From the NCBI RefSeq assembly GCF_000230555.1, contig NC_016078.1, positions 558,001 through 622,000 of the forward strand: 64,000 bases of DNA, in the 5' to 3' direction. The notes beneath the pieces are model-generated. The model was given only the letters and a program-made list of their open reading frames with translations. It searched no databases and was not told the DNA's origin. This DNA comes from Pelagibacterium halotolerans B2 (GTDB lineage: Bacteria; Pseudomonadota; Alphaproteobacteria; Rhizobiales; Devosiaceae). Positions 1 to 7,903 of this stretch are shown in pieces. The stretch's first letter is position 1, and the number at the start of each line of letters is the position of its first letter. Position numbers and translations under genes: made by a program.

Positions 1-87
1 CAGATGTCGGCCGGGCTCTCGGACGACAACATCTCGTTTGCCATCGACGCTTTCATCGGCGCCGGAAAAGACCTCGGCATAATCTGA
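1..87 (+). CDS. kbl: Glycine C-acetyltransferase (2-amino-3-ketobutyrate CoA ligase), C-terminal fragment
   Basis: Only the last 28 codons lie in the window; the gene starts upstream of base 1 and stops with TGA at 85-87. The tail (SDDNISFAIDAFIGAGKDLG) matches the C-terminal helix of PLP-dependent glycine C-acetyltransferases, which cleave 2-amino-3-ketobutyrate with CoA to glycine and acetyl-CoA. The identification rests on this tail plus the gene that follows, threonine dehydrogenase, which makes Kbl's substrate; kbl-tdh is a standard operon. The two are separated by 94 nt containing a palindromic repeat. Confidence 0.8.
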   Translation, partial: QMSAGLSDDNISFAIDAFIGAGKDLGII

Positions 88-102
88 TCCACGGAGCTTC
101 CG

Positions 103-150
103 CCCCTTGCTCCCTCTCCCTTGGGGGAGAGGTCGGGGTGAGGGGCCTTC
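103..150. repeat. Family A intergenic palindromic repeat, copy 1
   Basis: The sequence between kbl and tdh contains a hairpin core of CTCTCCC, TTGG and GGGAGAG followed by a GGTGAGGGG-type tail. The same core recurs near 16.8, 18.1 and 56.5-56.7 kb. It lies inside the putative kbl-tdh operon, so it could act on the transcript as an RNA hairpin; this role is inferred. Confidence 0.75.
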
Positions 151-181
151 GCCACGATAACAGCTTACGGAAACAAATCCC

Positions 182-1234
182 ATGACCCGCACCATGAAAG
201 CCCTCGTCAAGGCCAAGGCCGAACCGGGCCTGTGGATGGAAGACGTGCCGGTCCCGCAAATCGGCCCCGACGACGTTCTCGTCAAAGTCACCAAGACCGG
301 CATCTGCGGCACCGATCTGCACATCTACAAATGGGACAACTGGGCCCAGAGCGCCGTTCCCGTGCCCATGACGGTCGGTCACGAATATTCGGGCACCATC
401 GCCGAACTGGGCGCCAACGTGACCCATCTCCAACTCGGCCAGCGCGTTTCCGGCGAGGGCCACGTCATCGGCTTTAAGTCCCGCGCCAGCCGGGCAGGCC
501 GCTTCCATCTCGATCCCGAAACCAAGGGCGTCGGCGTCAATCTGCCGGGCGCCTTTGCCGAATACGTCAAAATCCCCGCCTTCAACATCGTCCCGCTCCC
601 CGACAGCGTGGACGATGAACTGGCCTCCATCCTCGACCCGCTCGGCAACGCCGTCCACACAGCGCTTGCCTTCGATCTTGTGGGCGAGGATGTCCTGATC
701 ACCGGCGCCGGCCCCATCGGCATCATGAGCGCCGCGGTGGCCAAGCATGTCGGGGCCCGCCACGTCGTCATCACCGACCCAAACGACAATCGGCTGGACC
801 TGGCCAGAAAGACGGAGCCCACAGTCGTCACCGCCAACACCGCCGACGATCTGCGCGCCGTCGCGAAATCGCTGGGCATGAACGAAGGCTTTGACGTCGG
901 ATTTGAAATGAGCGGCGCCCCCGCCGCCATGGCGACGCTCACCGATAACCTCGTCATGGGCGGCAAGATCGCCATGCTCGGCCTGCCCGCAAGGCCTTTC
1001 GAATACGACTTTGCCAAGATGGTGCTCAAGATGCTCACCATCAAAGGCATCTATGGGCGGGAAATGTTCGAGACGTGGCACAAGATGCTCGCCATGCTCC
1101 AGTCCGGGCTCGATATCCGCCCGGTCATCACCAACCGCTTCCCGGCAGATCAATTCGATACGGCCTTCCAGTCGGCAATTCAGGGCGGCGCGGGCAAGAT
1201 CGTGCTTGAATGGGCCAACATGGACAAAAGGTAA
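182..1234 (+). CDS. tdh: L-threonine 3-dehydrogenase
   Basis: A 350-residue zinc-type medium-chain dehydrogenase that oxidises L-threonine to 2-amino-3-ketobutyrate with NAD+, feeding the kbl product upstream. Catalytic zinc ligands are visible as ICGTD (Cys42) and GHE (about residues 68-70), and the Rossmann motif GAGPIG is near residue 178. Length is standard. The four-cysteine lobe that holds a structural zinc in E. coli Tdh is absent: after SGEGH the sequence runs IGFKSRASRAGRFHL with no cysteine. The enzyme may therefore not carry a second zinc. The start ATGACC fits the family N-terminus; no strong ribosome site is seen. Confidence 0.93.
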   Translation: MTRTMKALVKAKAEPGLWMEDVPVPQIGPDDVLVKVTKTGICGTDLHIYKWDNWAQSAVPVPMTVGHEYSGTIAELGANVTHLQLGQRVSGEGHVIGFKSRASRAGRFHLDPETKGVGVNLPGAFAEYVKIPAFNIVPLPDSVDDELASILDPLGNAVHTALAFDLVGEDVLITGAGPIGIMSAAVAKHVGARHVVITDPNDNRLDLARKTEPTVVTANTADDLRAVAKSLGMNEGFDVGFEMSGAPAAMATLTDNLVMGGKIAMLGLPARPFEYDFAKMVLKMLTIKGIYGREMFETWHKMLAMLQSGLDIRPVITNRFPADQFDTAFQSAIQGGAGKIVLEWANMDKR

Positions 1235-1319
1235 GCTGGCCGCCGCAAAAACTTCGCAAAGCGCGGATCAATACACCATCATCTTGTCGATGATCCCGCG
1301 CCAATCGAGGCTTTTCCCA

Positions 1320-2225
1320 ATGACCGCCGTTCCACCCAAAATCCGCCGCGCCCTGATGCTGGTCAATCCCAATGCACGGCGCGGCAGCGAGGCCGTGGAG
1401 CCGATCGCCAAACGGCTGCGTTTTCTCGGCCTTGAGGTCATGATCGAGCGGTTCCAGAGCCCGGAGGAACTGGCCGCCGACATCGCCCGTCGCCGCCACG
1501 AAGTGGATCTGGTGATCGTGTGCGGTGGCGACGGCACGATGAATGCCGCCGCGCCTGCCATCATCGAAACGGGCCTGCCCATGGGCATCATCCCCATGGG
1601 CACCGCAAACGATCTGGCGCGCACGCTCCACATTCCGGAAAATTTTACGGCCGCAGCCGATATCATCGCCGCTGGCCACACCCGCACCATCGATGTCGGT
1701 CTCGTCAACGGCCGGCCATTTTTCAACGTTGCGAGCATCGGGCTGTCCGCCGAATTGGCAAATAAACTCGACAAGGGCACAAAGCGCCGCTGGGGCAAGC
1801 TCGGCTATGCAATGACCGCCCTTAAGATCGCCTCGACCGCGCACCCTTTCAACGCCGAGATCGTCAGCGCCAGCGGCACCTCAAAGGTAAAAACCCTCCA
1901 GGTCGCGGTCGGCAATGGCCGCTATTACGGTGGCGGCACCGTCGTTGAAGCCGACGCGACGATCGATGACGGCACGCTCGATCTCTACAGCCTCGAAGCC
2001 CGCGACGTCTGGCAATTGGTCACGATGCTTGGCGCCTTCCGGCGCGGTACCCACGGCACATGGCGCGAGGTGCGCACCGAAAAATGCGTCGCTTTCGAAC
2101 TGCGCACCGCAGAGCCCATGGACGTCAATGTCGATGGCGACATCGTCACCAAAACACCCGCCCGCTTCGAAATCCGCCCCAAGGCCATCACCGTCTTTGT
2201 GCCCGAGAGCAACGCCGCCCCCTAG
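1320..2225 (+). CDS. Lipid kinase, YegS/diacylglycerol kinase family
   Basis: A 301-residue protein with the diacylglycerol-kinase catalytic fold. It has an N-terminal LVNPNARRG strand-loop, the nucleotide-binding GGDGTMN motif near residue 70 and PMGTANDLAR near residue 92, all diagnostic of the YegS/BmrU/DGK family that phosphorylates membrane lipids from ATP. The lipid substrate cannot be told from sequence. I place the start at ATG 1320 because the conserved region begins within 15 residues; an in-frame ATG at 1290 would add ten residues. It follows tdh by about 85 nt on the same strand and is probably a separate unit. Confidence 0.88.
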   Translation: MTAVPPKIRRALMLVNPNARRGSEAVEPIAKRLRFLGLEVMIERFQSPEELAADIARRRHEVDLVIVCGGDGTMNAAAPAIIETGLPMGIIPMGTANDLARTLHIPENFTAAADIIAAGHTRTIDVGLVNGRPFFNVASIGLSAELANKLDKGTKRRWGKLGYAMTALKIASTAHPFNAEIVSASGTSKVKTLQVAVGNGRYYGGGTVVEADATIDDGTLDLYSLEARDVWQLVTMLGAFRRGTHGTWREVRTEKCVAFELRTAEPMDVNVDGDIVTKTPARFEIRPKAITVFVPESNAAP

Positions 2226-2284
2226 ACCCTTGCCAAACCGACGTCCCGTCTGCCATCCAAAGAGCAATTACAGTGGATGGCAAA

Positions 2285-2854
2285 ATGCCCAGACCCAAGC
2301 TTCATTCTGACGACACGATCCTGGCCGCCGCCCAAAAGGTGCTGCTGACCAAGGGGCCCTCCAGCTTCACCCTCAGTGACGTGGCGCATGAAGTCGGCAT
2401 TTCCCGTGCCGCCCTGATCCAGCGCTTTACCGACAAGAAAACCCTTCATTTCAAGGTTATGGAGCGCTCCACGCAAGAGGTTCGCGACTATTTTGCCGGC
2501 GCCCCGAAAGAGACCGGCCTTGGTCCGCTCTGGGCCATGCTCACCGATCTGATCGATGGCATGGGGGCAGGCGATGATTTCGCGGGCTATCTGCTGCTTG
2601 AGTGGAACGACGTCGTCGATGCCGAACTCAACCGTCTGGCCCGCGAGCGCAACGGCATGGTGCTCGCCGCCATCCGCGAACGCCTGCCGGACGGACCCCA
2701 CCATCCCGACATGGCCGCGTCCCTCATCCAGTCGGTCATCCAGGGCGCCTCTATGCAATGGCTGATCGCCAAACAGGGACCGCTCAACACTTTCGTCATC
2801 GACCAGACCCGCCGCGTCCTGACCGTGCTCTATCCCGCCCATCATTTCGATTGA
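2285..2854 (+). CDS. TetR/AcrR family transcriptional regulator
   Basis: A 189-residue protein with an N-terminal TetR helix-turn-helix at about residues 10-55 (FTLSDVAHEVGISRAALIQRF) and a C-terminal ligand domain of unknown specificity. It sits downstream of the lipid kinase (59 nt) and upstream of the MarR-GNAT gene. No ligand or target can be assigned. ATG 2285 gives the usual short N-terminal arm (MPRPKLHSDD) before helix 1. Confidence 0.85.
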   Translation: MPRPKLHSDDTILAAAQKVLLTKGPSSFTLSDVAHEVGISRAALIQRFTDKKTLHFKVMERSTQEVRDYFAGAPKETGLGPLWAMLTDLIDGMGAGDDFAGYLLLEWNDVVDAELNRLARERNGMVLAAIRERLPDGPHHPDMAASLIQSVIQGASMQWLIAKQGPLNTFVIDQTRRVLTVLYPAHHFD

Positions 2855-2864
2855 CGGACGCCGA

Positions 2865-2884
2865 TAGCTGACTTAAGTCAGCTA
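2865..2884. promoter_or_regulatory. Perfect 20-bp palindrome, probable autoregulatory operator of the MarR-GNAT gene
   Basis: TAGCTGACTTAAGTCAGCTA is identical to its reverse complement over all 20 bases. It ends two bases before the ATG of the MarR-GNAT gene and begins ten bases after the tetR stop. MarR dimers bind palindromes of about this size, so autoregulation is the natural reading. Its position over the translation start also means the mRNA copy could fold on itself. No Shine-Dalgarno sequence is visible, so the message may be leaderless or weakly initiated. Confidence 0.75.
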
Positions 2885-2886
2885 TT

Positions 2887-3762
2887 ATGTCTCATGATCC
2901 GATTGCCCGTTTCCGCCGTTTCTCCCGCGCCGTTACCTCGGAGGTGGGCGCGCTCGACGATTCCTTTCTTGGACGCGGCCGGCCCCTCGGCTCGGCCCGC
3001 GTGCTCAACGCCATTGGACACGGCCGCACCGACATCGCTCAGCTCCGCGACTATCTGGGCCTCGATTCGGGTCTGATGAGCCGACTGCTGCGCGGCCTGG
3101 AGGATGAGGGGTTGGTCGAGACCCGGCCCGACCCGCAGGACGGTCGCCGTCGCCTTCTTGCCCTGACTGTCGCGGGGCAGGAGGAGTTCTCGGCCTACGA
3201 AGACATTTCCAACGCCCGGGCCGAGGCCCTCCTGGCCCGGCACCCGCACCCCGAAGCCCTTCTGGCCGCCATGGATATGGTCGCCTCCGCTTTGGGCCGC
3301 GACCGCATATCCTTTGAGGAAACCGACCCGCGCAGCACGCAGGCGCGCTTCTGCCTTGAGCAATATTACGAGGAGCTGGCCCGTCGCTTCGAGGAAGGCT
3401 TCGACGTCAAACGCTCGGCCGACCCCGACGCCATCGACATGATCCGCCCGCGCGGCGCCTTTATCCTTGCGCTGTCCGACGGCCTGCCCATCGGCTGCGT
3501 CGGCCTCAAGGGCACAACAAAGGGCTATGCCGAAATCAAGCGCCTCTGGGTCGCCCCTTCAGCTCGTGGCCTGGGCGTCGCCCATCGCCTGATGGCCGCC
3601 GCCGAAAGCGCCGCCCGCGAACTCGGCATCACTCTCTTGCGTCTCGACACCAACCGCGCGCTCCCCGAAGCCATCGCCATGTACCGCAAAACCGGTTGGA
3701 CCGAGATCGATCGCTTCAACGACGACCCCTATCCCGACTTCTTCTTCGAAAAACACCTCTAG
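2887..3762 (+). CDS. MarR-type regulator fused to a GNAT N-acetyltransferase
   Basis: A 291-residue two-domain protein. Residues about 1-140 form a MarR winged helix (DYLGLDSGLMSRLLRGLEDEGLV; the DPQDGRRR wing is at about residues 80-87). Residues about 150-290 are a GNAT acetyltransferase (GCVGLKG, IKRLWVAPSARGLGVAHRLM with the acetyl-CoA P-loop, then MYRKTGW near the end). This fusion architecture is known in bacteria; the acetylation substrate is unknown. The start at ATG 2887 lies directly against a perfect 20-bp palindrome, indicating autorepression. The gene appears to stand alone. Confidence 0.9.
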   Translation: MSHDPIARFRRFSRAVTSEVGALDDSFLGRGRPLGSARVLNAIGHGRTDIAQLRDYLGLDSGLMSRLLRGLEDEGLVETRPDPQDGRRRLLALTVAGQEEFSAYEDISNARAEALLARHPHPEALLAAMDMVASALGRDRISFEETDPRSTQARFCLEQYYEELARRFEEGFDVKRSADPDAIDMIRPRGAFILALSDGLPIGCVGLKGTTKGYAEIKRLWVAPSARGLGVAHRLMAAAESAARELGITLLRLDTNRALPEAIAMYRKTGWTEIDRFNDDPYPDFFFEKHL

Positions 3763-3864
3763 CTTCGGCCGCGCAACACGCTCCACCGCAGCTAAACCCG
3801 GCCCTTTGCCCACAATCTAGCATCGGGCAGCGCAGCCGTTCCCCCACCCTCAAATCTCCCCTAC

Positions 3865-3893
3865 CGTCACCCCGGCCTTGAGCCGGGATCCAG
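3865..3893. repeat. Family B palindromic repeat, copy 1
   Basis: The segment reads GTCACCCCGGCCTTGAGCC followed by GGGATCCAG. CCCGGC and GCCGGG form the arms of a small hairpin. Related copies with CGGGCT..ACCCGGGGATC occur at 34590 and around 57340-57480. This is a dispersed repeat; similar short sequences are widespread in alphaproteobacteria. Confidence 0.65.
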
Positions 3894-3967
3894 TACCCTC
3901 TGAGCCCGAGATTGGCCCTGCCAACACCGCCAACACCCGACCCACCTCACCACCCAAACCACCTCAC

Positions 3968-3996
3968 TTGATAATAACCATCGCGTCTGTTATATA
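3968..3996 (+). promoter_or_regulatory. Sigma70-type promoter for the radical SAM gene
   Basis: TTGATA at 3968-3973 and TATATA at 3991-3996 are separated by exactly 17 bases, a near-consensus housekeeping promoter in AT-rich sequence that stands out from its surroundings. The predicted start of transcription near 4003 gives a leader of about 45 nt. A small inverted repeat, GCATCG-ATTCC-CGATGC (4005-4021), falls at the start of that leader. Confidence 0.65.
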
Positions 3997-4049
3997 TTTC
4001 CCTCGCATCGATTCCCGATGCAGCCCGATAAACAGATCCCGTCATTGTC

Positions 4050-5099
4050 ATGCTCTCCGCCGTTCACACAGGAACAGTGGCCGCCTCGCCGCGCGCCGCA
4101 AAACCTCAATTCGCTCTCGATCTCGACAGCGCCGCGTTCGCGCGCCTCTGCGCAGAAAATGGCCCGGCCCTGTCCTATCGCGCCCTCTTCTGGCCCCATG
4201 CCGATCTGCCCAAAGACCTCGTACGCTGGGGCGACCATCACGGCACCGAATTGCGTCGCCTGACGCTCAAATCGCGCGACCGTGGCACCCGCTCGGAAAA
4301 ATTCCTGTTCGCGCTCCCCGATGGATACGCCATCGAAACCGTGCTCATCCGCCGCCATGATGGCTACACAGCTTGCGTTTCATCCCAGGTCGGCTGCGCC
4401 TTCGCGTGCCGCTTCTGCGCTTCAGGACAGGCGGGTTTGAAACGCAACCTGACACCCGGCGAAATTGTCGAGCAGATCGTCCGCCTCGGCCCGAAGGTCA
4501 ACCGCATCGTCTTCATGGGCATCGGCGAACCGCTCAACAATTACGACAATGTGCTCAAAGCCATCCGCATCCTGCGCGACAGGGCAGGGCTTGCGCTGCC
4601 GGCCTCGGGCATGACCATTTCCACGATCGGCATCCCAAAGGCCCTCAAGGCGCTCCGCGAGGAACACCTCAAGATCAATCTCACCATCTCCCTGCACGCC
4701 ACGACACAGCAGGTCCGCTCGTCCCTCATCCCCGGCGCAAGAAAACACGAGATCGCAGAAATCGTCTCCCGCGCTCTCTCATGGGCCGAGCGCCACAGCC
4801 GTATCGTCACCTTCGTCTATCTCGTCCTGCCCGGCATCAACGATACGCGCGCCGATCTCGAGCGGCTTTGCGCCATGTTTTCCGGCCAGCCGGCCCGCAT
4901 CAACCTCATGCGCTGGAACCCGGTGGATGGCGTCGCGCTGCGCCGCACCGACGATGGCACGCTCGCCGCCTTCCGCGATGGTCTCGAACGCGCCGGCATA
5001 CCCGTTGTCGTGCGCGACACACAGGGCCGCGACATCACCGCCGCCTGCGGGCAGCTCTGGCTGCGTGATCTCAACGGCTCACCGCTTGCAACGGCCTGA
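4050..5099 (+). CDS. RlmN/Cfr-like radical SAM rRNA methyltransferase paralogue
   Basis: A 349-residue radical SAM protein. The iron-sulfur cluster motif is Cys116-x3-Cys120-x2-Cys123, followed by the KRNL element, a GIGEPLNNYDNV motif and SLHAT. The C-terminal GRDITAACGQL supplies Cys333, matching the methyl-transfer cysteine of RlmN and Cfr. Family members methylate A2503 of 23S rRNA (RlmN at C2, Cfr at C8). The CRFCASG version of the motif differs from the CSFCSTA-like form I know from E. coli RlmN, so this may be a second, divergent paralogue and not the housekeeping enzyme. It has its own promoter and overlaps the glycosyltransferase gene tail to tail by 29 nt. Confidence 0.8.
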   Translation: MLSAVHTGTVAASPRAAKPQFALDLDSAAFARLCAENGPALSYRALFWPHADLPKDLVRWGDHHGTELRRLTLKSRDRGTRSEKFLFALPDGYAIETVLIRRHDGYTACVSSQVGCAFACRFCASGQAGLKRNLTPGEIVEQIVRLGPKVNRIVFMGIGEPLNNYDNVLKAIRILRDRAGLALPASGMTISTIGIPKALKALREEHLKINLTISLHATTQQVRSSLIPGARKHEIAEIVSRALSWAERHSRIVTFVYLVLPGINDTRADLERLCAMFSGQPARINLMRWNPVDGVALRRTDDGTLAAFRDGLERAGIPVVVRDTQGRDITAACGQLWLRDLNGSPLATA

Positions 5100-6339
5100 C
5101 ACCCGCCATGCGGGTCTCGATAAAGGCAACAGCCGCCGCCACCCCATCTTCGGCCCCGATGGCAGAACCCAACTCTGCGGCCCGCTTTCGCATGTCCGGA
5201 TTGTCCATTGAAGCGATCGCCCCGGCCACCGCCTCGACCGAAAGACTGTTCCTGTCGAGCGCTTTTGGCCCGGCCCCCAGCTCTGCAATCCGCCGCGCCC
5301 AGAATGGCTGATCGCCGAAAAACGGACAGATCGCCGTCGGCTTGCCGGCTCGCAACGCCGCCCCGGTCGTTCCGGCCCCGCCATGGTGCAGCGTGGCACC
5401 GACATGACGGAACAATTGATCGTGCGGAGCCGCCGAAATCGCGTGAACCTCGGGCAGTCCCCCAACCAGGTCCAGCGCCCCTTGTCCCGTGGCGATCAAC
5501 CCGCGCTTGCCCGTTCGCGCCAGTGCCGCAACGATCAAGTCGGTCATCTCTTGCGAATCCACGCCCGGCATCGACCCGAAACCGATATAGATCGGCGCCG
5601 GCCCGGCAGCGAGAAAGCCTGCCAATTCCGGATCGGGCCGCCAATCGGGTGTATCGAGAAACCAGTAGCCGCTCACCAGCACATCGGGGCCCCAGTCACG
5701 GGGCACAGGCAGAACCTGCGGTGAATAGGCATAAAGGGTACCAAGGGAGCGGACGTTTGCGGTACGGCGACCGGCCAGCCCCAGCGTTTCACGACGAAAT
5801 CGCCCGATCAGCTTTCGGAAAAGCATGCCCGCCGCGTGCGTGCCCAGCACATGGCTGACCTTGTTGAGCGGACCGAGATTATCGAATGGCAGCAAAGGCG
5901 TTGGAAAGTCCGATGTGGGTGTAAATCCCGGCAAAGGCGAAGCCAGCATATATTGGCAGCCCAGCGCTTCCGCCATGTGCGGCGTGCCGAAAGATTTGGG
6001 ATGATGCACGATCAGATCTGGGACGAAGGCCCTGATTGCCGCCCACTCGGCATCCAGCAGCCTTTCACCGAGCGGCCTCATGTGCTTGAGGAGCTTGAGC
6101 CCGGCACCAAAACCCTTGCTGCTGCCCACGGCCATCTTGCCCTCCTGCGTGTCGAGCAGGGCCAGCAGGTCGCCGGGCAGCGGTGCAAAAGGGATATCAT
6201 ATCCGGCAACCAGCCCGTCAAACTGCTCCGGCGCCAGAAGGATCACCCGATGTCCTTGCCCGACCAGCCCGCGCGCCAGCGCGATATAGGGCTGAACGTC
6301 GCCGCGCGTGCCCATTGTGGTGATTGCGATTCGGTACAT
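5071..6339 (-). CDS. GT1-family glycosyltransferase (UDP-glucosyl/sterol glucosyltransferase-like)
   Basis: A 422-residue GT-B enzyme. The N-terminus TTMGTRGDVQPYIALARGL is the acceptor-side Rossmann start typical of glycosyltransferase family 1 (sterol 3-beta-glucosyltransferase or macrolide/rhamnolipid GT types). Near residue 320, HHGGAGTT followed by PFFGDQPFWARRI is the nucleotide-sugar binding signature. The acceptor is unknown; lipids or polyketide-like compounds are typical. ATG 6339 is chosen because MYRIAITTMG opens beta-1. It follows the DUF6653 gene after 4 nt, so the two are co-transcribed and translationally close. Confidence 0.88.
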   Translation of the reverse strand: MYRIAITTMGTRGDVQPYIALARGLVGQGHRVILLAPEQFDGLVAGYDIPFAPLPGDLLALLDTQEGKMAVGSSKGFGAGLKLLKHMRPLGERLLDAEWAAIRAFVPDLIVHHPKSFGTPHMAEALGCQYMLASPLPGFTPTSDFPTPLLPFDNLGPLNKVSHVLGTHAAGMLFRKLIGRFRRETLGLAGRRTANVRSLGTLYAYSPQVLPVPRDWGPDVLVSGYWFLDTPDWRPDPELAGFLAAGPAPIYIGFGSMPGVDSQEMTDLIVAALARTGKRGLIATGQGALDLVGGLPEVHAISAAPHDQLFRHVGATLHHGGAGTTGAALRAGKPTAICPFFGDQPFWARRIAELGAGPKALDRNSLSVEAVAGAIASMDNPDMRKRAAELGSAIGAEDGVAAAVAFIETRMAGVRPLQAVSR

Positions 6340-6343
6340 GGTT

Positions 6344-6835
6344 TCAGCCCTGCCCGGTATGTGCTGCGCTATCCGCATGCAGCCATGCCAGCCGGTCGAG
6401 GAACCACAATTGCCCGCCCACGATCATCACGATGCCCAGCACCGTGGCCCACACATCGAGCCAGTAGAGGCCCGCAATCAGCGGCAGGACGCCAATGCTG
6501 CTCCCAGCAACGATCCACGAGGTCGCACGCGCGTGATGGGCGGGCAGGGGAGCCTCTTTCCGCTTCAGCCACAGCCGCTCCCCCATGATCGCGCGTGTCT
6601 CCCATTTGTTTGCGTCGGTCGCTGGCGGAAAGATGCGCGTATTGAGCCACAGGAATCCCACCACCAAACCAATGGGAACCACACACCACCAGCCGATCCA
6701 TTCACGCGACCACACAGCCAGGGCAAAAGCCGGAACGCTCATCAGCCGCGTCCAGACGCTCCAGGGGTTGGCATGGCGCAGCCATGCATCGTCGGTCATT
6801 CCCATGCCGGTCTCGATTGCCGTGTCCAGCCGCAT
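6344..6835 (-). CDS. DUF6653-like membrane protein
   Basis: A 163-residue protein with about four hydrophobic segments: WIGWWCVVPIGLVVGFLW, a second pair around SWIVAGSSIGVLPLIAGLYW, and ATVLGIVMIVGGQLW. The N-terminal DDAWLRHANPWSVWTRL and the central NTRIFPPATDANKWETRAIMGE resemble DUF6653 from memory; no function is known. Start 6835 is preceded by AGGAG on the minus strand; a shorter start at 6805 is possible. It is first gene of an operon with the GT1 glycosyltransferase and is divergent from a TetR gene, so it may help present or export the glycosylated product (inference). Confidence 0.7.
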   Translation of the reverse strand: MRLDTAIETGMGMTDDAWLRHANPWSVWTRLMSVPAFALAVWSREWIGWWCVVPIGLVVGFLWLNTRIFPPATDANKWETRAIMGERLWLKRKEAPLPAHHARATSWIVAGSSIGVLPLIAGLYWLDVWATVLGIVMIVGGQLWFLDRLAWLHADSAAHTGQG

Positions 6836-7142
6836 GCCCGCTCTCCTGTTTTCCGCGCCATTTCGGATGCGCTCTGAACCGCTCGGCAACAGCGCTTGAC
6901 CTCAAATCAGCCAGCCGGCCGCCCTTCGTTCTCGCGGAGCCGGTAGGCGTCCGCCGACTTCAGCGAGAAAAAAACGGCCCGTTCCCAGACTGCGTTGTCG
7001 CAACGTCTCTGGTGCCTGCGGTCGAATGTCGGCTCTTGCCGGTCGTGCCCGCCGGTCGATGCTCCCCCGATTTTTCACCTCTCCCGTCACGCCACCTCTG
7101 GACCCGCCCATCACGAGATGTCATGATGCCCCAAACATACAG

Positions 7143-7155
7143 ACCGACGGTCGGT
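7143..7155. promoter_or_regulatory. TetR-type operator in the divergent intergenic region
   Basis: ACCGAC-G-GTCGGT is a perfect 6+1+6 inverted repeat nine bases before the ATG of the tetR gene at 7165. TetR family operators in proteobacteria often carry ACCGAC/GTCGGT-like arms. The 329-nt gap separates this gene from the divergent DUF6653-glycosyltransferase operon, so the site could control both. The rest of the gap shows no other clear structure. Confidence 0.6.
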
Positions 7156-7164
7156 TTTACAACA

Positions 7165-7893
7165 ATGAATACCACCATCCCAGCAAAACGCAAAAACCTG
7201 ACACCCCAGGCGCGCAGGGCCCAGCTCGTCGACTGCGCGCAAATCCTGTTCGCAACCAAGGGTTATGAGGCCACGACCATCGGCGACGTCATGGCCATGG
7301 CCGGCGTGTCGAAAGGCGGCTTCTACCACCATTTCCAATCCAAGGAGGCGCTGCTCGAAGCGCTGGCCGAGCGCATGGCGTTGCAGGCCTTGGCTACCAT
7401 CGAGCCCATTCTCGAGGACCCCTGGCTCGATCCGTTCACACGCCTCAACCGTGTCCTGCGTCAGTTGCGCATCCGAAAGAGCGAGACAGCGCCCGATGTC
7501 GGCAAGGCGTTCGATGCCGCGTTCCAGCCCGGAAATATCGTGCTGTTCGATCGCATCCGCAGGGCCATCACCGCAATTGTCGCGCCGGTCATTTCCAAGG
7601 TCATTGCCGATGGCGTTGCGGAAAAGGTTTTCGACGTCCCCGATCCCGAAAGCTGCGTGGAAATCATCCTCCATCTCAATGCGGCCGCCTATGACGCGGT
7701 CTCGGCCGCCATGGCCGAGCGCGACAGGGGAGAGCGCGGCCCGGCGCTCGACAGGCTTTATCGCATGATGGAAATGCAGGGGATCGCCGTGGACAGGCTT
7801 TTGGGATTGCCCGATGGCTCGCTGACCTGGATCGAACCGGGAACGCTGGAAAAAATCCTGCAACTGCCCGCGGGCGAATCATCCGCCCGGTAG
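7165..7893 (+). CDS. TetR/AcrR family transcriptional regulator
   Basis: A 242-residue regulator with a canonical TetR HTH at about residues 15-60 (TTIGDVMAMAGVSKGGFYHHFQSKEALLEAL). The C-terminal effector domain is unusually long, reaching past residue 230. ATG 7165 is chosen because it follows the operator by nine bases and precedes helix 1 by a short basic arm. It is divergent from the DUF6653-glycosyltransferase operon, which is its likeliest target besides itself; no ligand can be predicted. Confidence 0.85.
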   Translation: MNTTIPAKRKNLTPQARRAQLVDCAQILFATKGYEATTIGDVMAMAGVSKGGFYHHFQSKEALLEALAERMALQALATIEPILEDPWLDPFTRLNRVLRQLRIRKSETAPDVGKAFDAAFQPGNIVLFDRIRRAITAIVAPVISKVIADGVAEKVFDVPDPESCVEIILHLNAAAYDAVSAAMAERDRGERGPALDRLYRMMEMQGIAVDRLLGLPDGSLTWIEPGTLEKILQLPAGESSAR

Positions 7894-7903
7894 CGGAAGG
7901 AAC

